From Corynebacterium halotolerans (GTDB taxonomy: Bacteria > Actinomycetota > Actinomycetes > Mycobacteriales > Mycobacteriaceae): DNA of 64,000 nt. The translations under genes were made by a program, and so were the position numbers. Position 1 is the first letter of the stretch. Each line of letters begins with the position of its first letter. Below, piece by piece: positions 49,214-57,990 of the stretch. Where the stretch lies: contig NZ_JVMD01000006.1 of assembly GCF_001056295.1 (NCBI RefSeq), positions 222,901-286,900 on the forward strand, written 5' to 3'. Below the pieces are notes generated by a model. It had not been told where the DNA came from and made no database searches. It saw nothing but the letters and a program-made list of their open reading frames with translations.

Positions 49214-50629
49214 CTAGGTCAGCAGCTGGCCGGCCTTGTCCAGTTCGGCATACGCGCGGCGAAGATTCACCACCGCGACCTCCTCGGCGGGATTGAGCAT
49301 CCGCAATGCGAGTCCGTCCAGCTTCGCCCGCTTCTGCCGGACGGCTTCGATGATCTCGAAGCCCGAGGCGAAACGGGAAAGGCCGAGCCTCTGCCCGTTC
49401 GAGGTGCCCTGGCACACTTCGAATACCGCGGCGGTGATCTCGGGATCCGCTCCGTTCATGAGCAGAGCCTTGAGATCGCCCAGCAACAGCACCGGGTACA
49501 TCCGCGGGTCGAATCTGAGGGCGGAGGCGAGGCGCCGGATCTCCGGTCCATGCTCCCTGTGCTCGTAGACGAGCCGCTCGAAACGCTCGACGCAACGCCA
49601 GGCCCTGTGGAGCCGCGCGTACGGGCCGAGGGCTTCGTGGAGGGATTCCTCGAGCGCGGGCACCCCCGAGCGCTCCTTGAGCCAATGGGTCAGCTCCGTC
49701 GCGCCCCCGTCCACGCGCCGGCGTCCTTCGATGAGCCCGTACTCGCCGATCACTTCGATCAGCTCGAGAATCTCGTCGCGATCCGGCGTGCGCGGGCCGT
49801 GGACCAGGGCCATGACTTCCGCGGGGGACTTTTCCCGGTTCGCCGCGACTCGGCGGGCGAATGATTCCGTGACCGCGCCCCCGATGGCCGACTGGGCCAT
49901 CAGCCCCGCGACGGGAATCACGCGGAAAACGAACTGCCGGAGCTGATCGAGAAGCACCGACGAATGCGCGAGCGCCGCGTCGATCGGATCTTCCGCGCCC
50001 AGCGCCCCCGGCCCGAAGGAATCCGCGCGCGACAAAACCCCCAGGAGGTTCAGGGGAGTGAAGCCCAACTGTTGGACGAACTCGATTTCGTCGGCGCGCG
50101 GCACCGCATCGAAAAGGAAAACGGCGGCATCGGCGGACGCGGACGCCTCCCTGGTCTGCTCGAAACCGTCGATGCCCAGGGCCCGCCTGGTCGTCCGCTC
50201 ATTGGCCTCGGTCAACGTGGCCAGCCCCGGGGTGTCGATGAGCGTGTAGTTCCGCAGGGCACCGGCCGGCATCCACCGCTCCACGAAGTCGACCTCGTCC
50301 GCGGGGACGGGCAGGGACGCGACCTCTCCCCTCCGGGTGGCGACGGGAATGCGATCGCCCGTCTTCAGCACCACTTCCGCGCGATCAGGGGCCCCGTACT
50401 GGTACGCGGTGACGACGTTCGTGGCCTCGAGGGTCGCCGTCTCGGCCACGGGGGCACCGATCAACGCGTTGACCAGGGTGGATTTGCCCGCCTTGAGGCG
50501 GCCCGTGATCACGATGCGGGGCGGCTTCGACAGCTCGTCGGAGATGGCGTCGGATTCCGCCAGCAGTTCGGGTGACAGGCGTGCCAGGGCCGACAGGGCC
50601 GAGTCCAGGGCGGATTGGATGGGGTCCAC
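49214..50629 (-). CDS. Dynamin-like GTPase, IniC type
   Basis: The protein has 471 residues. G1/P-loop GRLKAGKST (43-51), a G2 Thr in LEATNVVTAYQYG, G3 DTPG in YTLIDTPGL, and the G4-like SRAD. Helical bundle behind the G domain; no membrane segment. Resembles IniC of the isoniazid-inducible iniBAC operon, a bacterial dynamin partner of IniA thought to act on membrane curvature or envelope integrity. The GTG start overlaps the stop of the upstream GTPase gene by one base (TAGTG), so the pair is co-translated. Convergent with panD at 28 nt. Confidence 0.82.
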   Translation of the reverse strand: MDPIQSALDSALSALARLSPELLAESDAISDELSKPPRIVITGRLKAGKSTLVNALIGAPVAETATLEATNVVTAYQYGAPDRAEVVLKTGDRIPVATRRGEVASLPVPADEVDFVERWMPAGALRNYTLIDTPGLATLTEANERTTRRALGIDGFEQTREASASADAAVFLFDAVPRADEIEFVQQLGFTPLNLLGVLSRADSFGPGALGAEDPIDAALAHSSVLLDQLRQFVFRVIPVAGLMAQSAIGGAVTESFARRVAANREKSPAEVMALVHGPRTPDRDEILELIEVIGEYGLIEGRRRVDGGATELTHWLKERSGVPALEESLHEALGPYARLHRAWRCVERFERLVYEHREHGPEIRRLASALRFDPRMYPVLLLGDLKALLMNGADPEITAAVFEVCQGTSNGQRLGLSRFASGFEIIEAVRQKRAKLDGLALRMLNPAEEVAVVNLRRAYAELDKAGQLLT

Positions 50630-52488
50630 TACCGTGCTCCTCCGCGGTCATCGGCGCCGGGGGAATCCGGCACCGCATCTTGTTCGAGTTCTTCGATCAT
50701 CCGCTCGACGCGCAGGATGCTCTTCACCACCACCGCGTGGTTCTTCTTCAGCCGTTCCAGCGAGCGCTTCCGCGAGGCACCGTCCCGTTCCGCCTGGGCT
50801 TCGGCGACCCTGATTTGGCGCTGCAAGTCTTCGGTGGCCTCGCGGAGTTGAGCTCGGTACCTCAGCACGATCGCGGGCCTGGCGCTCGCGGCGACCGAGT
50901 CGATCAGACGCGAGGTGAACTGCTTGGTGGTCACGGTGGTTTCCCGGATCCAGGTCACGAGATTGTTCTTGCCGGTGCGCATCGCCTTGAAACCGACGTT
51001 GAAGGCCACCCAACCGACGCCCGCGATCAAGCCGAGACCCGCGAAGGAAACCACGGTGGCCAGGGCCGTGCCGATCATCGTGCCGCCGGAGACGCCCATC
51101 ATGAGCATCATGGGGTCGACGATGCCCTCTCTTTTGCTCTTTACGGAGGAAGTGCGGAGCTCGCGATCGAGGAGCGCGCCCTTGATGTCCTCCTCGATGT
51201 CGCGCCACACCAGTTCCGATTTGAAGCGCGGCTCGACGATCCCCGTCCGGAGCTCGTCGGTGTAGTCGGTGAGCGCCGAGACGACTGCACCATTGAATTC
51301 CGCCTCCATGAGAGACGTGAAGTACTGGGGGTTCTTCCTCAGGACCTTCATCCCGGACTTCGAGATCCGCTCCGACCAGGACTGGCGGATGCGGTCCAGT
51401 TCCGAATCGAGCTGCAACGCCACCTTTTGGCGCAGCAACGTCAAGTCGCGGCCCAGGTAGTGCTCCCACTGTTCCATCTCGCGCTTCAGCGCCTTGAGTT
51501 CGTCCAAGTCCTGCGCGAGCTTGGGCACGACCCCGGCACCCTGCTCGACGAGGGCCAGTTCTTCCTCGAGCTTTGCCTTCAATTTCTGCAGCGTTGCCGC
51601 GGCCACGCGCAGCCCGTTGATGGCCGGAAGGTGCTCCGCGTTGGCCAGGCGCCGGAAGATGGCCTCCCGGAGATCCCCGATGCCCGAGAATGAACGCATC
51701 AGCTCCATGTCCCCGGGATCGGGGGATTCGTACGTGGCCATTACGCTGGACACCGGAATCACCGGGAGTTCCCGGCCGACATGCGCGAGCAGGAGTTCCC
51801 GGTTCTGTTCGGCGATGGACCTGAATCCGGTGGCGTGCTTGTCGGTCTTGGTCACCGCCACGATCACGGAGCCGATTTCCGAGCCCGTGGTGCGGATGAA
51901 GTCCATTTCGGGTTTCGTGATCGGGGTCGAGGCATCGACCGTCACGACGAGGATCGTCGCCTGCCGTGCGTTGGTGACGGCCAAACCGGCATGGTCGGAA
52001 TTGATGCCGCCGACGCCGGGGGTGTCGATCACGATTGCGTCTCCCATGGCGGAGTCGGAGACCGCGACGAATGCCCTGGTGGGCCGATCTTCCGTGGGAT
52101 CGCCGGGAACGCCGGCCGTGGGCGAGGTGACGTGCGCGGCCAATTCCCCGTGTGGGATCGCGACCGCGCGGTCGGGGTAGAAGAGCTCCGCCATTCCGCT
52201 TTGCAACGCCTCCGATTCGGGGCCGAGCGCGATCGCCGTCGAAGTCGTCAATCCGACGCCTTGGGGCGAGGCCCCCGGCATACCGACCAGGGCACTGGCC
52301 AACGCCGACTTGCCGCGGGATACTTCGCCGACCACGACGACCGTCTTCTGCTGGGATGCCGCGGAAAAGCGCTCGCGGGCCACGTCGCATTCCGACGCGT
52401 ATCCGTAGGGGAGCAGAACCTGGTCGATGACGTGATCGAGCAGAGCCGAAGCTTTCTCCAGCGGCGTGGACGGCATTGCCTTGGTCAT
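50629..52488 (-). CDS. Dynamin-like GTPase, IniA type, with membrane hairpin
   Basis: The protein has 619 residues. P-loop GEVSRGKS (54-61), G2 around GVGLTTST, G3 IVIDTPGVGG, G4 VTKTD; then a long helical region with coiled-coil character. A hydrophobic hairpin near 470-515 (MMLMMGVSGGTMIGTALATV, GLGLIAGVGWVAFNVGF) is the likely membrane paddle, and the tail is basic and coiled. AGGAGG 5 nt before ATG 52488 decides against a start 13 codons earlier. Divergent from the lipoprotein-Hsp70-sigma genes, so likely the target or effector arm of the same system. Confidence 0.85.
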   Translation of the reverse strand: MTKAMPSTPLEKASALLDHVIDQVLLPYGYASECDVARERFSAASQQKTVVVVGEVSRGKSALASALVGMPGASPQGVGLTTSTAIALGPESEALQSGMAELFYPDRAVAIPHGELAAHVTSPTAGVPGDPTEDRPTRAFVAVSDSAMGDAIVIDTPGVGGINSDHAGLAVTNARQATILVVTVDASTPITKPEMDFIRTTGSEIGSVIVAVTKTDKHATGFRSIAEQNRELLLAHVGRELPVIPVSSVMATYESPDPGDMELMRSFSGIGDLREAIFRRLANAEHLPAINGLRVAAATLQKLKAKLEEELALVEQGAGVVPKLAQDLDELKALKREMEQWEHYLGRDLTLLRQKVALQLDSELDRIRQSWSERISKSGMKVLRKNPQYFTSLMEAEFNGAVVSALTDYTDELRTGIVEPRFKSELVWRDIEEDIKGALLDRELRTSSVKSKREGIVDPMMLMMGVSGGTMIGTALATVVSFAGLGLIAGVGWVAFNVGFKAMRTGKNNLVTWIRETTVTTKQFTSRLIDSVAASARPAIVLRYRAQLREATEDLQRQIRVAEAQAERDGASRKRSLERLKKNHAVVVKSILRVERMIEELEQDAVPDSPGADDRGGAR

Positions 52489-52500
52489 GTTCCTCCTAGC

Positions 52501-52530
52501 GCGGTGCAGCACAGTGCGGTGCAGCACCGC
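52501..52530. promoter_or_regulatory. Direct/inverted repeat in divergent promoter region
   Basis: GCGGTGCAGCAC occurs twice with a 15-nt period. The second copy extends to the perfect palindrome GCGGTGC-A-GCACCGC (52516-52530). It lies 13-42 nt upstream of the IniA-like start, between it and a possible minus-strand -10 TAATGT near 52550. Candidate operator or 5'-UTR hairpin. The remaining spacer to 52698 shows no gene. Confidence 0.5.
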
Positions 52531-52698
52531 TGCCCACTGCGCACAACATTATTGCAGGGGAACCCGGGGGTGGGCGGGGCAAAAGATGTAACCATCCGGA
52601 TGAACGCCCCATCTAACTTCATGAAGGTCCGCCACCGGTCGCCGGGAAACCCCGAACGGCCCGTGGCAGGGACGTGATCGATCCGAAGGAGCACCGGA

Positions 52699-54171
52699 AT
52701 GAAGAAGAAAAAGATGGCGACGATGTTCGCGGCAATTGCCTCGTGCATCGTTTTGGTCGGCTGCGGGGGAGATGTCGCCCCCGATGCGGCGGGAGCGGAG
52801 TCCTCGGCGGATCAGGCGTCGCCCCCGTCCGCGGCTTCGGGGGTCGATCCCGGCTCGTTCGATTCGGGCCCGTTCTTCGACAAGTACCGGATTCCGCTCA
52901 AGAAGATCGATAACGCGGAAGTCGGACGCGTCGTCGAAAGCACCGCCATCGGCAACAGCATGCCCTTGGCCTCCGAAATCGATCCCGATTTCACCGTCGG
53001 AAGGGGCGGCCGCGAGGTGATCGGCAGTGCGTCGACTTCCTTCTTCTTCGGCAAGGAGAACATTGAGTCGCTGAAGCCGTTCGATCCTTCGTATCGCGGC
53101 GGCTATTTCCGCCTTGCCAACGATGTGGGGCGGAACAAAACCGTCACGGTCGCGGCGTTGCGCTACGAAACCCCGGAAATAGCGGCACGGGCAAGTGCCG
53201 CACTGTACGAGTCCTACACCAACTCCGCTCCGACTGAAAGTGAATCCATGAAGGGAGAGGGGTGGGTCAATGGTTTGCCCACGACGCGGGCGATTGTTTG
53301 GGCCACCGAGCACAAGGACGATAAGAATGAAGCGATGTTCACTTTCTCGACGGAGGGGGAGTTCATCTTCTACATTTACTACGAAGGGGGAGAAGGGTCC
53401 ATCAAGGACATCCGCGAATTCCACTCGGAATATCTTTCCCGTGTTCCGGACATGGTGGCGGAACTGGCCGACATTGCGAAGACGGATGAGTCCGGCAAGG
53501 TAGTGGAGTGGCCGGAGGTGGATCCCGATGGATTGCTGAGGTACGCGGTTTCTCCGCTCGGCGACGAAAAACCTGCACTCTTCCCCGCGACCAACAACCC
53601 TCGCGGATATGCTGGCACTCAGAGTTTCGTGACGGAAACGAAGCAGGCCGTTGAGCTGTCGGGAATCGAGTCCTTGGGCGTCTACAACACGGCCGTGGCT
53701 AGGGCTCGCAGCAACACGGGGGCGCAGGCGATGCAGAGCGCGGTGATCACCGTCTACGAGTCGAAGGATTACGAGATCTACGAGGATCCCCAGGGGCTCC
53801 CCGATGTCACGTGCGCCGAAGGGGCCCCTACGCCGGGCGGCATGCACTTGACCTGCGTGATGGTGTACGGCGACAAGGTCGCAATCGGCGAAGAAGTCTA
53901 TTTCGAGCGTTCAAGCGGGAAGTCCCGGGACGTTCGGGAATCCGAGTCCGAAAAGAACAAGCCGAAAACCCTGGAAGAGGCCCGAAAGCGCCTTTCGCAG
54001 AAGATGGCGGCGCAGTACAAAATCTTCCGTGACGCGGAAGTCAATCCGGAAGGGTCGAAGCTTCCCGGCGCTGAAGTGCGGGATGAGCCTTCCAGTGAGG
54101 CGCCGACCGTTTCCGGAACCATGTCCACGGAAAAGCCGGCCGGGTCCGCCGAGCCGACCCCGGAGAAGTGA
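52699..54171 (+). CDS. Large secreted lipoprotein of unknown function
   Basis: The 490-residue protein has signal peptide MKKKKMATMFAAIASCIVLVGC with the lipobox Cys at 22 and a Ser/Ala/Pro linker. The extracellular region is about 370 residues long (RYIPLKK-like start, later SFVTETKQAVELSGIESLGVYNT) and ends in a charged tail rich in Glu/Lys/Pro. It resembles in layout the large actinobacterial lipoproteins grouped as DUF7373, but I cannot confirm membership. Base composition is less GC-biased than in the neighbouring core genes. First gene of a rightward unit with the Hsp70-like protein. A surface sensor or ligand for the system is a guess. Confidence 0.65.
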   Translation: MKKKKMATMFAAIASCIVLVGCGGDVAPDAAGAESSADQASPPSAASGVDPGSFDSGPFFDKYRIPLKKIDNAEVGRVVESTAIGNSMPLASEIDPDFTVGRGGREVIGSASTSFFFGKENIESLKPFDPSYRGGYFRLANDVGRNKTVTVAALRYETPEIAARASAALYESYTNSAPTESESMKGEGWVNGLPTTRAIVWATEHKDDKNEAMFTFSTEGEFIFYIYYEGGEGSIKDIREFHSEYLSRVPDMVAELADIAKTDESGKVVEWPEVDPDGLLRYAVSPLGDEKPALFPATNNPRGYAGTQSFVTETKQAVELSGIESLGVYNTAVARARSNTGAQAMQSAVITVYESKDYEIYEDPQGLPDVTCAEGAPTPGGMHLTCVMVYGDKVAIGEEVYFERSSGKSRDVRESESEKNKPKTLEEARKRLSQKMAAQYKIFRDAEVNPEGSKLPGAEVRDEPSSEAPTVSGTMSTEKPAGSAEPTPEK

Positions 54172-54218
54172 GGGTCGGACATGAGCGCAGTCGCGACGAA
54201 GACGAAAGCAGGTTCTTG

Positions 54219-56120
54219 ATGTCCGGCAACGAGTGGATTTTGGGCATTGACTTCGGAACGTCAAACACGGCCGCGGCCCATACGAATCCGATCAAGGGCG
54301 TTATCGAAGCGGTGAATCTCGGCCATGGCAACGCGACGATGCCGTCCTCGGTCTACTACGGCTCCGAAGCCGATGTAGAGGTCGGTAACGTGGCGATCGA
54401 TCGGGGCGAGGCGAATCCCGCAGGGTTCATTCCGGCGCCGAAGCGTTTGGTTCCGCAGCAGACGTTCCAGTTGAACGGCTACGACATCGACAGTTCCGCG
54501 CCGATTGCCGCCGTGTTGGCGTCGGTCGTGGAAAGGGCGACGAAGGAGCACGGCGGTGTCCGGCCCTGCGAGATCGTCTTGACTCACCCGGAATCATGGT
54601 CGGATCTGGAAATCGAGGTGCTTCGGACCGCGGCGCGCAATCTCGGGGTGCCGCCCGAGAACATCCGGATGGTGTCCGAACCGAAGGCGGCCGCCCATTA
54701 CTATTCCCGGGCCAAGCGGCTGGAACCGGGCCAGCGGATCGCCGTGTTCGATTTCGGCGGTGGAACGCTGGACGTTGCGGTGCTCGAGGCTCAGGACGAC
54801 GGCTCCTTTTCGGTCATCGCGGCGCGCGGGGATCAGGCACTCGGCGGAAAGAGCTTCGATGCGGTGCTCAGGGGTTGGATCGACGAGCAAATCGAGTCTT
54901 CGGATCCGGAGCTGCTGGAGTACGTGCGCACGCGATCGCCGCTCGTTGAACGGCACGCGACCGAGGACTCCCTGCGTCGCGCGAAGGAGTTGCTTTCGGA
55001 GTCGTCGGTCGCTTCGGTGAGCGTCATCGCGGCGGGCGAAATCCACCAGTTCCAGATAGCGCGGAGCGAGTTCGAGGAACTCGCCCGTCCGCTGATCGAT
55101 CGCGCCGTCGATTTGACCAGGAAGACGCTGGCGGACGCCGGCATCGTCGGAGCGAACGAGATCGAAGCGCTCTATTTGACGGGTGGGTCGTCCCGTATTC
55201 CGGCGGTGCAGGAGGCACTGAAATCACTGGGCCCGCTGGCGACGCTCGACGACCCGAAAACCGTCGTCGCGCAGGGCGCGCTGAGCGCGGTCGGTCCCGT
55301 GCTGACTCACTTGCGGGCGGGGCCGCCCCCCTCGAGGCCGGTGGGCGCGGAGGAAGAATCCGCGCGGGCGAGCCTTCCGGAAACGATGAGGGAAAGTGCG
55401 ATCGGGGATTCGCCGGCCCCGACGAAGCCCTTGGCGCGGGCGGGTTCCCGGAGCAGATGGCCCCTCTTCGCGGTCGTCGGCGCCCTGGTGGCGGTGGCGT
55501 TGATCGGGGGTGGCGCTTGGGCGGTCAAATCAGCGTCCGGGGATTCCGACGAAGCCGTGGCAAAGCCAACGTCCGGCGCGGCGACTCCGTCAGGCGAAAA
55601 CACGGGTTCGTCGGAGCAGTCGCCCACGGCCGATGCGGGGCGGGCGACGGCGTCGCCGGTCGACAACGCGCTGGCGGCGATCCCCGCGGGCATGGAACCG
55701 GAGATCGGCCGGTGCGTCGAGTCAAGTCACTATCGCGCGGGAAACCCTGCCGGGATCAATTGCGACGTCGTCAATTCGGATCGGATGGCCGAGTTTTTCA
55801 ACTTCAGTCGGGAATTCGACAAACCCCAACTCTCTTTTTACGTGAGCGAAGTCGGCGCGAAGGGTGAACGCACCAGCGCGCGGGATGGGAACGGTTACGG
55901 GGACGTCGTCCTGCGCGATTTCGACCGTGACCGCAGCACGTCGGTCTACGTGTCAAAGGAAACGTATTCGGAGACGAATGTTCGGGCGATCTACGTCGAC
56001 GTTGAAAAGAACCTCATCATCGAGGCGAGGCATCTGAAGGGTCCGGACGAGGCGATTGCCATGTTGCGTGCATTTGATTTGTTGCCCGCCGATTCTCAGC
56101 CGATCCCCGAGGGCGAGTGA
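54219..56120 (+). CDS. Transmembrane Hsp70-like protein with extracellular two-Cys domain
   Basis: The protein has 633 residues. Residues 1-365 or so are an Hsp70/actin-type ATPase domain: phosphate 1 LGIDFGTSNTAAAHT (8-22), phosphate 2 VFDFGGGTLDVAVLE (176-190), adenosine motif YLTGGSSRIPAVQEAL (319-334). There is no DnaK substrate-binding domain. Instead a linker leads to one membrane segment (about 415-436, ending GGGAWA) and a 190-residue exterior part with Cys499 and Cys515. ATP-driven signalling across the membrane rather than folding is likely. ATG 54219 is chosen; GTG 54168 overlaps the lipoprotein stop and would add 17 residues. The ectodomain resembles that of the protein at 2-763. 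Confidence 0.8.
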   Translation: MSGNEWILGIDFGTSNTAAAHTNPIKGVIEAVNLGHGNATMPSSVYYGSEADVEVGNVAIDRGEANPAGFIPAPKRLVPQQTFQLNGYDIDSSAPIAAVLASVVERATKEHGGVRPCEIVLTHPESWSDLEIEVLRTAARNLGVPPENIRMVSEPKAAAHYYSRAKRLEPGQRIAVFDFGGGTLDVAVLEAQDDGSFSVIAARGDQALGGKSFDAVLRGWIDEQIESSDPELLEYVRTRSPLVERHATEDSLRRAKELLSESSVASVSVIAAGEIHQFQIARSEFEELARPLIDRAVDLTRKTLADAGIVGANEIEALYLTGGSSRIPAVQEALKSLGPLATLDDPKTVVAQGALSAVGPVLTHLRAGPPPSRPVGAEEESARASLPETMRESAIGDSPAPTKPLARAGSRSRWPLFAVVGALVAVALIGGGAWAVKSASGDSDEAVAKPTSGAATPSGENTGSSEQSPTADAGRATASPVDNALAAIPAGMEPEIGRCVESSHYRAGNPAGINCDVVNSDRMAEFFNFSREFDKPQLSFYVSEVGAKGERTSARDGNGYGDVVLRDFDRDRSTSVYVSKETYSETNVRAIYVDVEKNLIIEARHLKGPDEAIAMLRAFDLLPADSQPIPEGE

Positions 56121-56147
56121 GCTGCGGCCGGTGGGGCGTCATTTCGT

Positions 56148-56153
56148 TAAGGT
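56148..56153 (+). promoter_or_regulatory. Possible -10 element for the acidic protein-sigma unit
   Basis: TAAGGT, 30 nt before the acidic-protein start and just after the Hsp70-like stop; no convincing -35 could be fixed. Confidence 0.3.
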
Positions 56154-56182
56154 GGGATCCGACCGGAGTGCGAGGGAGGTGC

Positions 56183-56551
56183 ATGGTGGTCCCGAGCGAA
56201 GACCCGTTGTTTGAGCTCGTCGGGTTTCCCGATGATGAATGGCCGTCGTTTCTCGACTTCGCGCTGAACAACGATCCGGTGGTCGGCGACGGCGAACTGG
56301 TTCCGGAGGATTCGCCGGTGGCCGCCGACGGGCTCGACTTCGGCGAGGATGCGCCGGCCGGCGTCGGCGACGAGGATTCGGGGCCGGCCGCGGATGATTT
56401 CGACGTCGGCGTCGAATCCCCGGAGATGACCGATTGGGGGGCCGGGGACGATGGGGGCGAGGGGCAAGAAGTTTCTCCCGAAGACGGTGGTGACGGCCCG
56501 TTCGCGATAGAATCCCCGGAAACCTGGGATTCGGCGGAGGGCTCGTTCTGA
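56183..56551 (+). CDS. Acidic partner protein of ECF sigma factor (paralogue)
   Basis: The 122-residue protein is Asp/Glu/Gly/Pro-rich with almost no basic residues and no membrane segment. FLDFAL (23-28) followed after exactly 11 residues by VPEDSP matches LLDYAL-x11-VPDDAP of the protein at 1317-1745. The start at 56183 is chosen because GGGAGGTGC precedes the ATG, the same ribosome site as at the other locus. It sits between the Hsp70-like and sigma genes. I infer a dedicated sigma-factor regulator. Confidence 0.7.
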   Translation: MVVPSEDPLFELVGFPDDEWPSFLDFALNNDPVVGDGELVPEDSPVAADGLDFGEDAPAGVGDEDSGPAADDFDVGVESPEMTDWGAGDDGGEGQEVSPEDGGDGPFAIESPETWDSAEGSF

Positions 56552-56616
56552 CGTTCGGTGTCCGGAACCCGGTGTCATGACCGTGAGCCGTTCGTCTGGG
56601 AAAGGGGTCGTTCCGG

Positions 56617-57162
56617 ATGCCCCGTGAGGAGCTGGAGATCGTCCGTGAAGCCCTCGGCGGCGATCAGCGTGCCTTCGCCGAGCTCGTGACGCGGCATCGG
56701 TTGAAGGCGTGGAACGTGTGCCTCCGGATCTGCTCTGACCAGCATGATGCCGAGGATGCGTTCCAGTCCGCGATTGCGTTGGCTTGGCGCAATCTGGGGA
56801 AGTTCCGGGGAAACTCGGGTTTCGGCACCTGGTTCTACCGCATCGCCTCGAATGCGTCGCTCGAGCTGGTTCGTTCCCGGCGGGACGTGGTGTCGCTGGA
56901 CGGGGAACTGGGGGATGGGAAAGAGGTCCATTTGGTCGGGCACTCGCCGAGTTTCGAAAACTCGGTGGTCGACTCCCAGGAACTGAGGGCGGCGCTGGAG
57001 GGGTTGACCCCGGAGGCCCGTGAGGCGATCGTCCTTTTCGAGATCGCGGGACTGAAGGTCGCCGAAATCGCCGATCACCAGCAGTCGACGCTCTCGGCGA
57101 CGAAGGTTCGGCTCCACCGGGCCAGGAAACAGCTCGCGTCCGCGCTGGTGCATGACGGGTAG
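56617..57162 (+). CDS. ECF-type RNA polymerase sigma factor (paralogue)
   Basis: The protein has 181 residues with region 2 (DAEDAFQSAIALAWRNL, YRIASNASLELVRSRR) and region 4 (EAREAIVLFEIAGLKVAEIADHQQSTLSATKVRLHRAR). The linker carries an acidic insert. It is closest in this window to the sigma factor at 760-1308, and both are preceded by the acidic LD[YF]AL protein. Probably activates the island genes, including the GTPases; no promoter consensus could be shared by eye. Confidence 0.9.
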   Translation: MPREELEIVREALGGDQRAFAELVTRHRLKAWNVCLRICSDQHDAEDAFQSAIALAWRNLGKFRGNSGFGTWFYRIASNASLELVRSRRDVVSLDGELGDGKEVHLVGHSPSFENSVVDSQELRAALEGLTPEAREAIVLFEIAGLKVAEIADHQQSTLSATKVRLHRARKQLASALVHDG

Positions 57163-57267
57163 TCCGATCGCCGTCGCCGATTGACGGGCGCGGGGCTGTC
57201 GTCGCCGGGTTGCCGGGGTGGGGCCGCCGGTGGGGGTCGCCTGGGTGGGGGTTGGAGCGAGGTCACG

Positions 57268-57288
57268 GAAAAACATAACGAAAAACAT
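57268..57288. repeat. A-rich direct repeats upstream of the DUF2975 unit
   Basis: GAAAAACAT occurs twice with a 12-nt period in an otherwise GC-rich gap. It could be a direct-repeat regulator site. Confidence 0.5.
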
Positions 57289-57311
57289 TGCGCTGGCGGG
57301 CGTCGCGCAGT

Positions 57312-57352
57312 AGGGTAACGAATATCGATGGGGTATCGATATTCGTTACCCT
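57312..57352. promoter_or_regulatory. Perfect 18-bp inverted repeat, probable operator
   Basis: AGGGTAACGAATATCGAT and its exact complement are separated by GGGGT, 27 nt before the DUF2975 start. AT-rich arms offer -10-like TATCGAT. Probable binding site of the small HTH regulator encoded in the same unit. Confidence 0.75.
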
Positions 57353-57378
57353 CCGCATCAAGGTCCGAGGAGGCCAAC

Positions 57379-57990
57379 ATGTCCACCTGGAACGACGAAC
57401 CCCGGCGGCGCGACGGGCGCCGCTATCCGGAGCCCGCGACGCCGCGCCGCGAACGCATCGACATCTACGCCACGGGTGCCGCGCTGGCCTTGGCCCTGCT
57501 TCTGCTGCTCAATCACGCGCTGCGCCCATTGCTCGACGGCGAAGGCGTCCCCGCCAAGGTCGCGCGCATCGCCGGCGACGCCGCGGTCGACGAGGGCCGG
57601 GCGGTCTCCCGCGAGGCCATTTCCGACGGCGCCGCGAATTTCCTGTGGGCGGCCCATTGGATCGGGGCGGCGGCCCTGCTGGTGGTGGTGCTGTGCGCCG
57701 CGGGTCTCACCCGCAACTTCCTGCGCGGTGACTTCTTCACCCTTGGCTCGTACCGGTGGGTGTCGGCGTTGTGTTGGGCGCTCATCTTCTATCTGCTCGT
57801 GCCCGGTTTCGTGGGCATGCTCGGCGGCAACATGGTGCTGCGCGACCTGGGCCGGGACTGGTTGAGCATTCCGGCGATCGACACCAGCGACTTCATAGTC
57901 ATGTACGTGCTGGTGATGACCCTCTCGCTCGTCGCCGTGGCCATCCGCCGGGCCAGCGTCCTGGAGCGGGACACGGAGGGCCTGGTCTGA
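57379..57990 (+). CDS. DUF2975 family membrane protein
   Basis: The 203-residue protein has a basic N-terminus and four membrane segments. The pattern of a long first loop, then FLRGDFFTLGSYRWVSALCWALIFYL, fits the DUF2975 (YoaS-like) family. GAGGAGG before ATG 57379 decides the start. The stop overlaps the following HTH gene (TGATG), the usual pairing for this family. Function unknown, possibly membrane stress or antimicrobial response. Confidence 0.78.
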   Translation: MSTWNDEPRRRDGRRYPEPATPRRERIDIYATGAALALALLLLLNHALRPLLDGEGVPAKVARIAGDAAVDEGRAVSREAISDGAANFLWAAHWIGAAALLVVVLCAAGLTRNFLRGDFFTLGSYRWVSALCWALIFYLLVPGFVGMLGGNMVLRDLGRDWLSIPAIDTSDFIVMYVLVMTLSLVAVAIRRASVLERDTEGLV

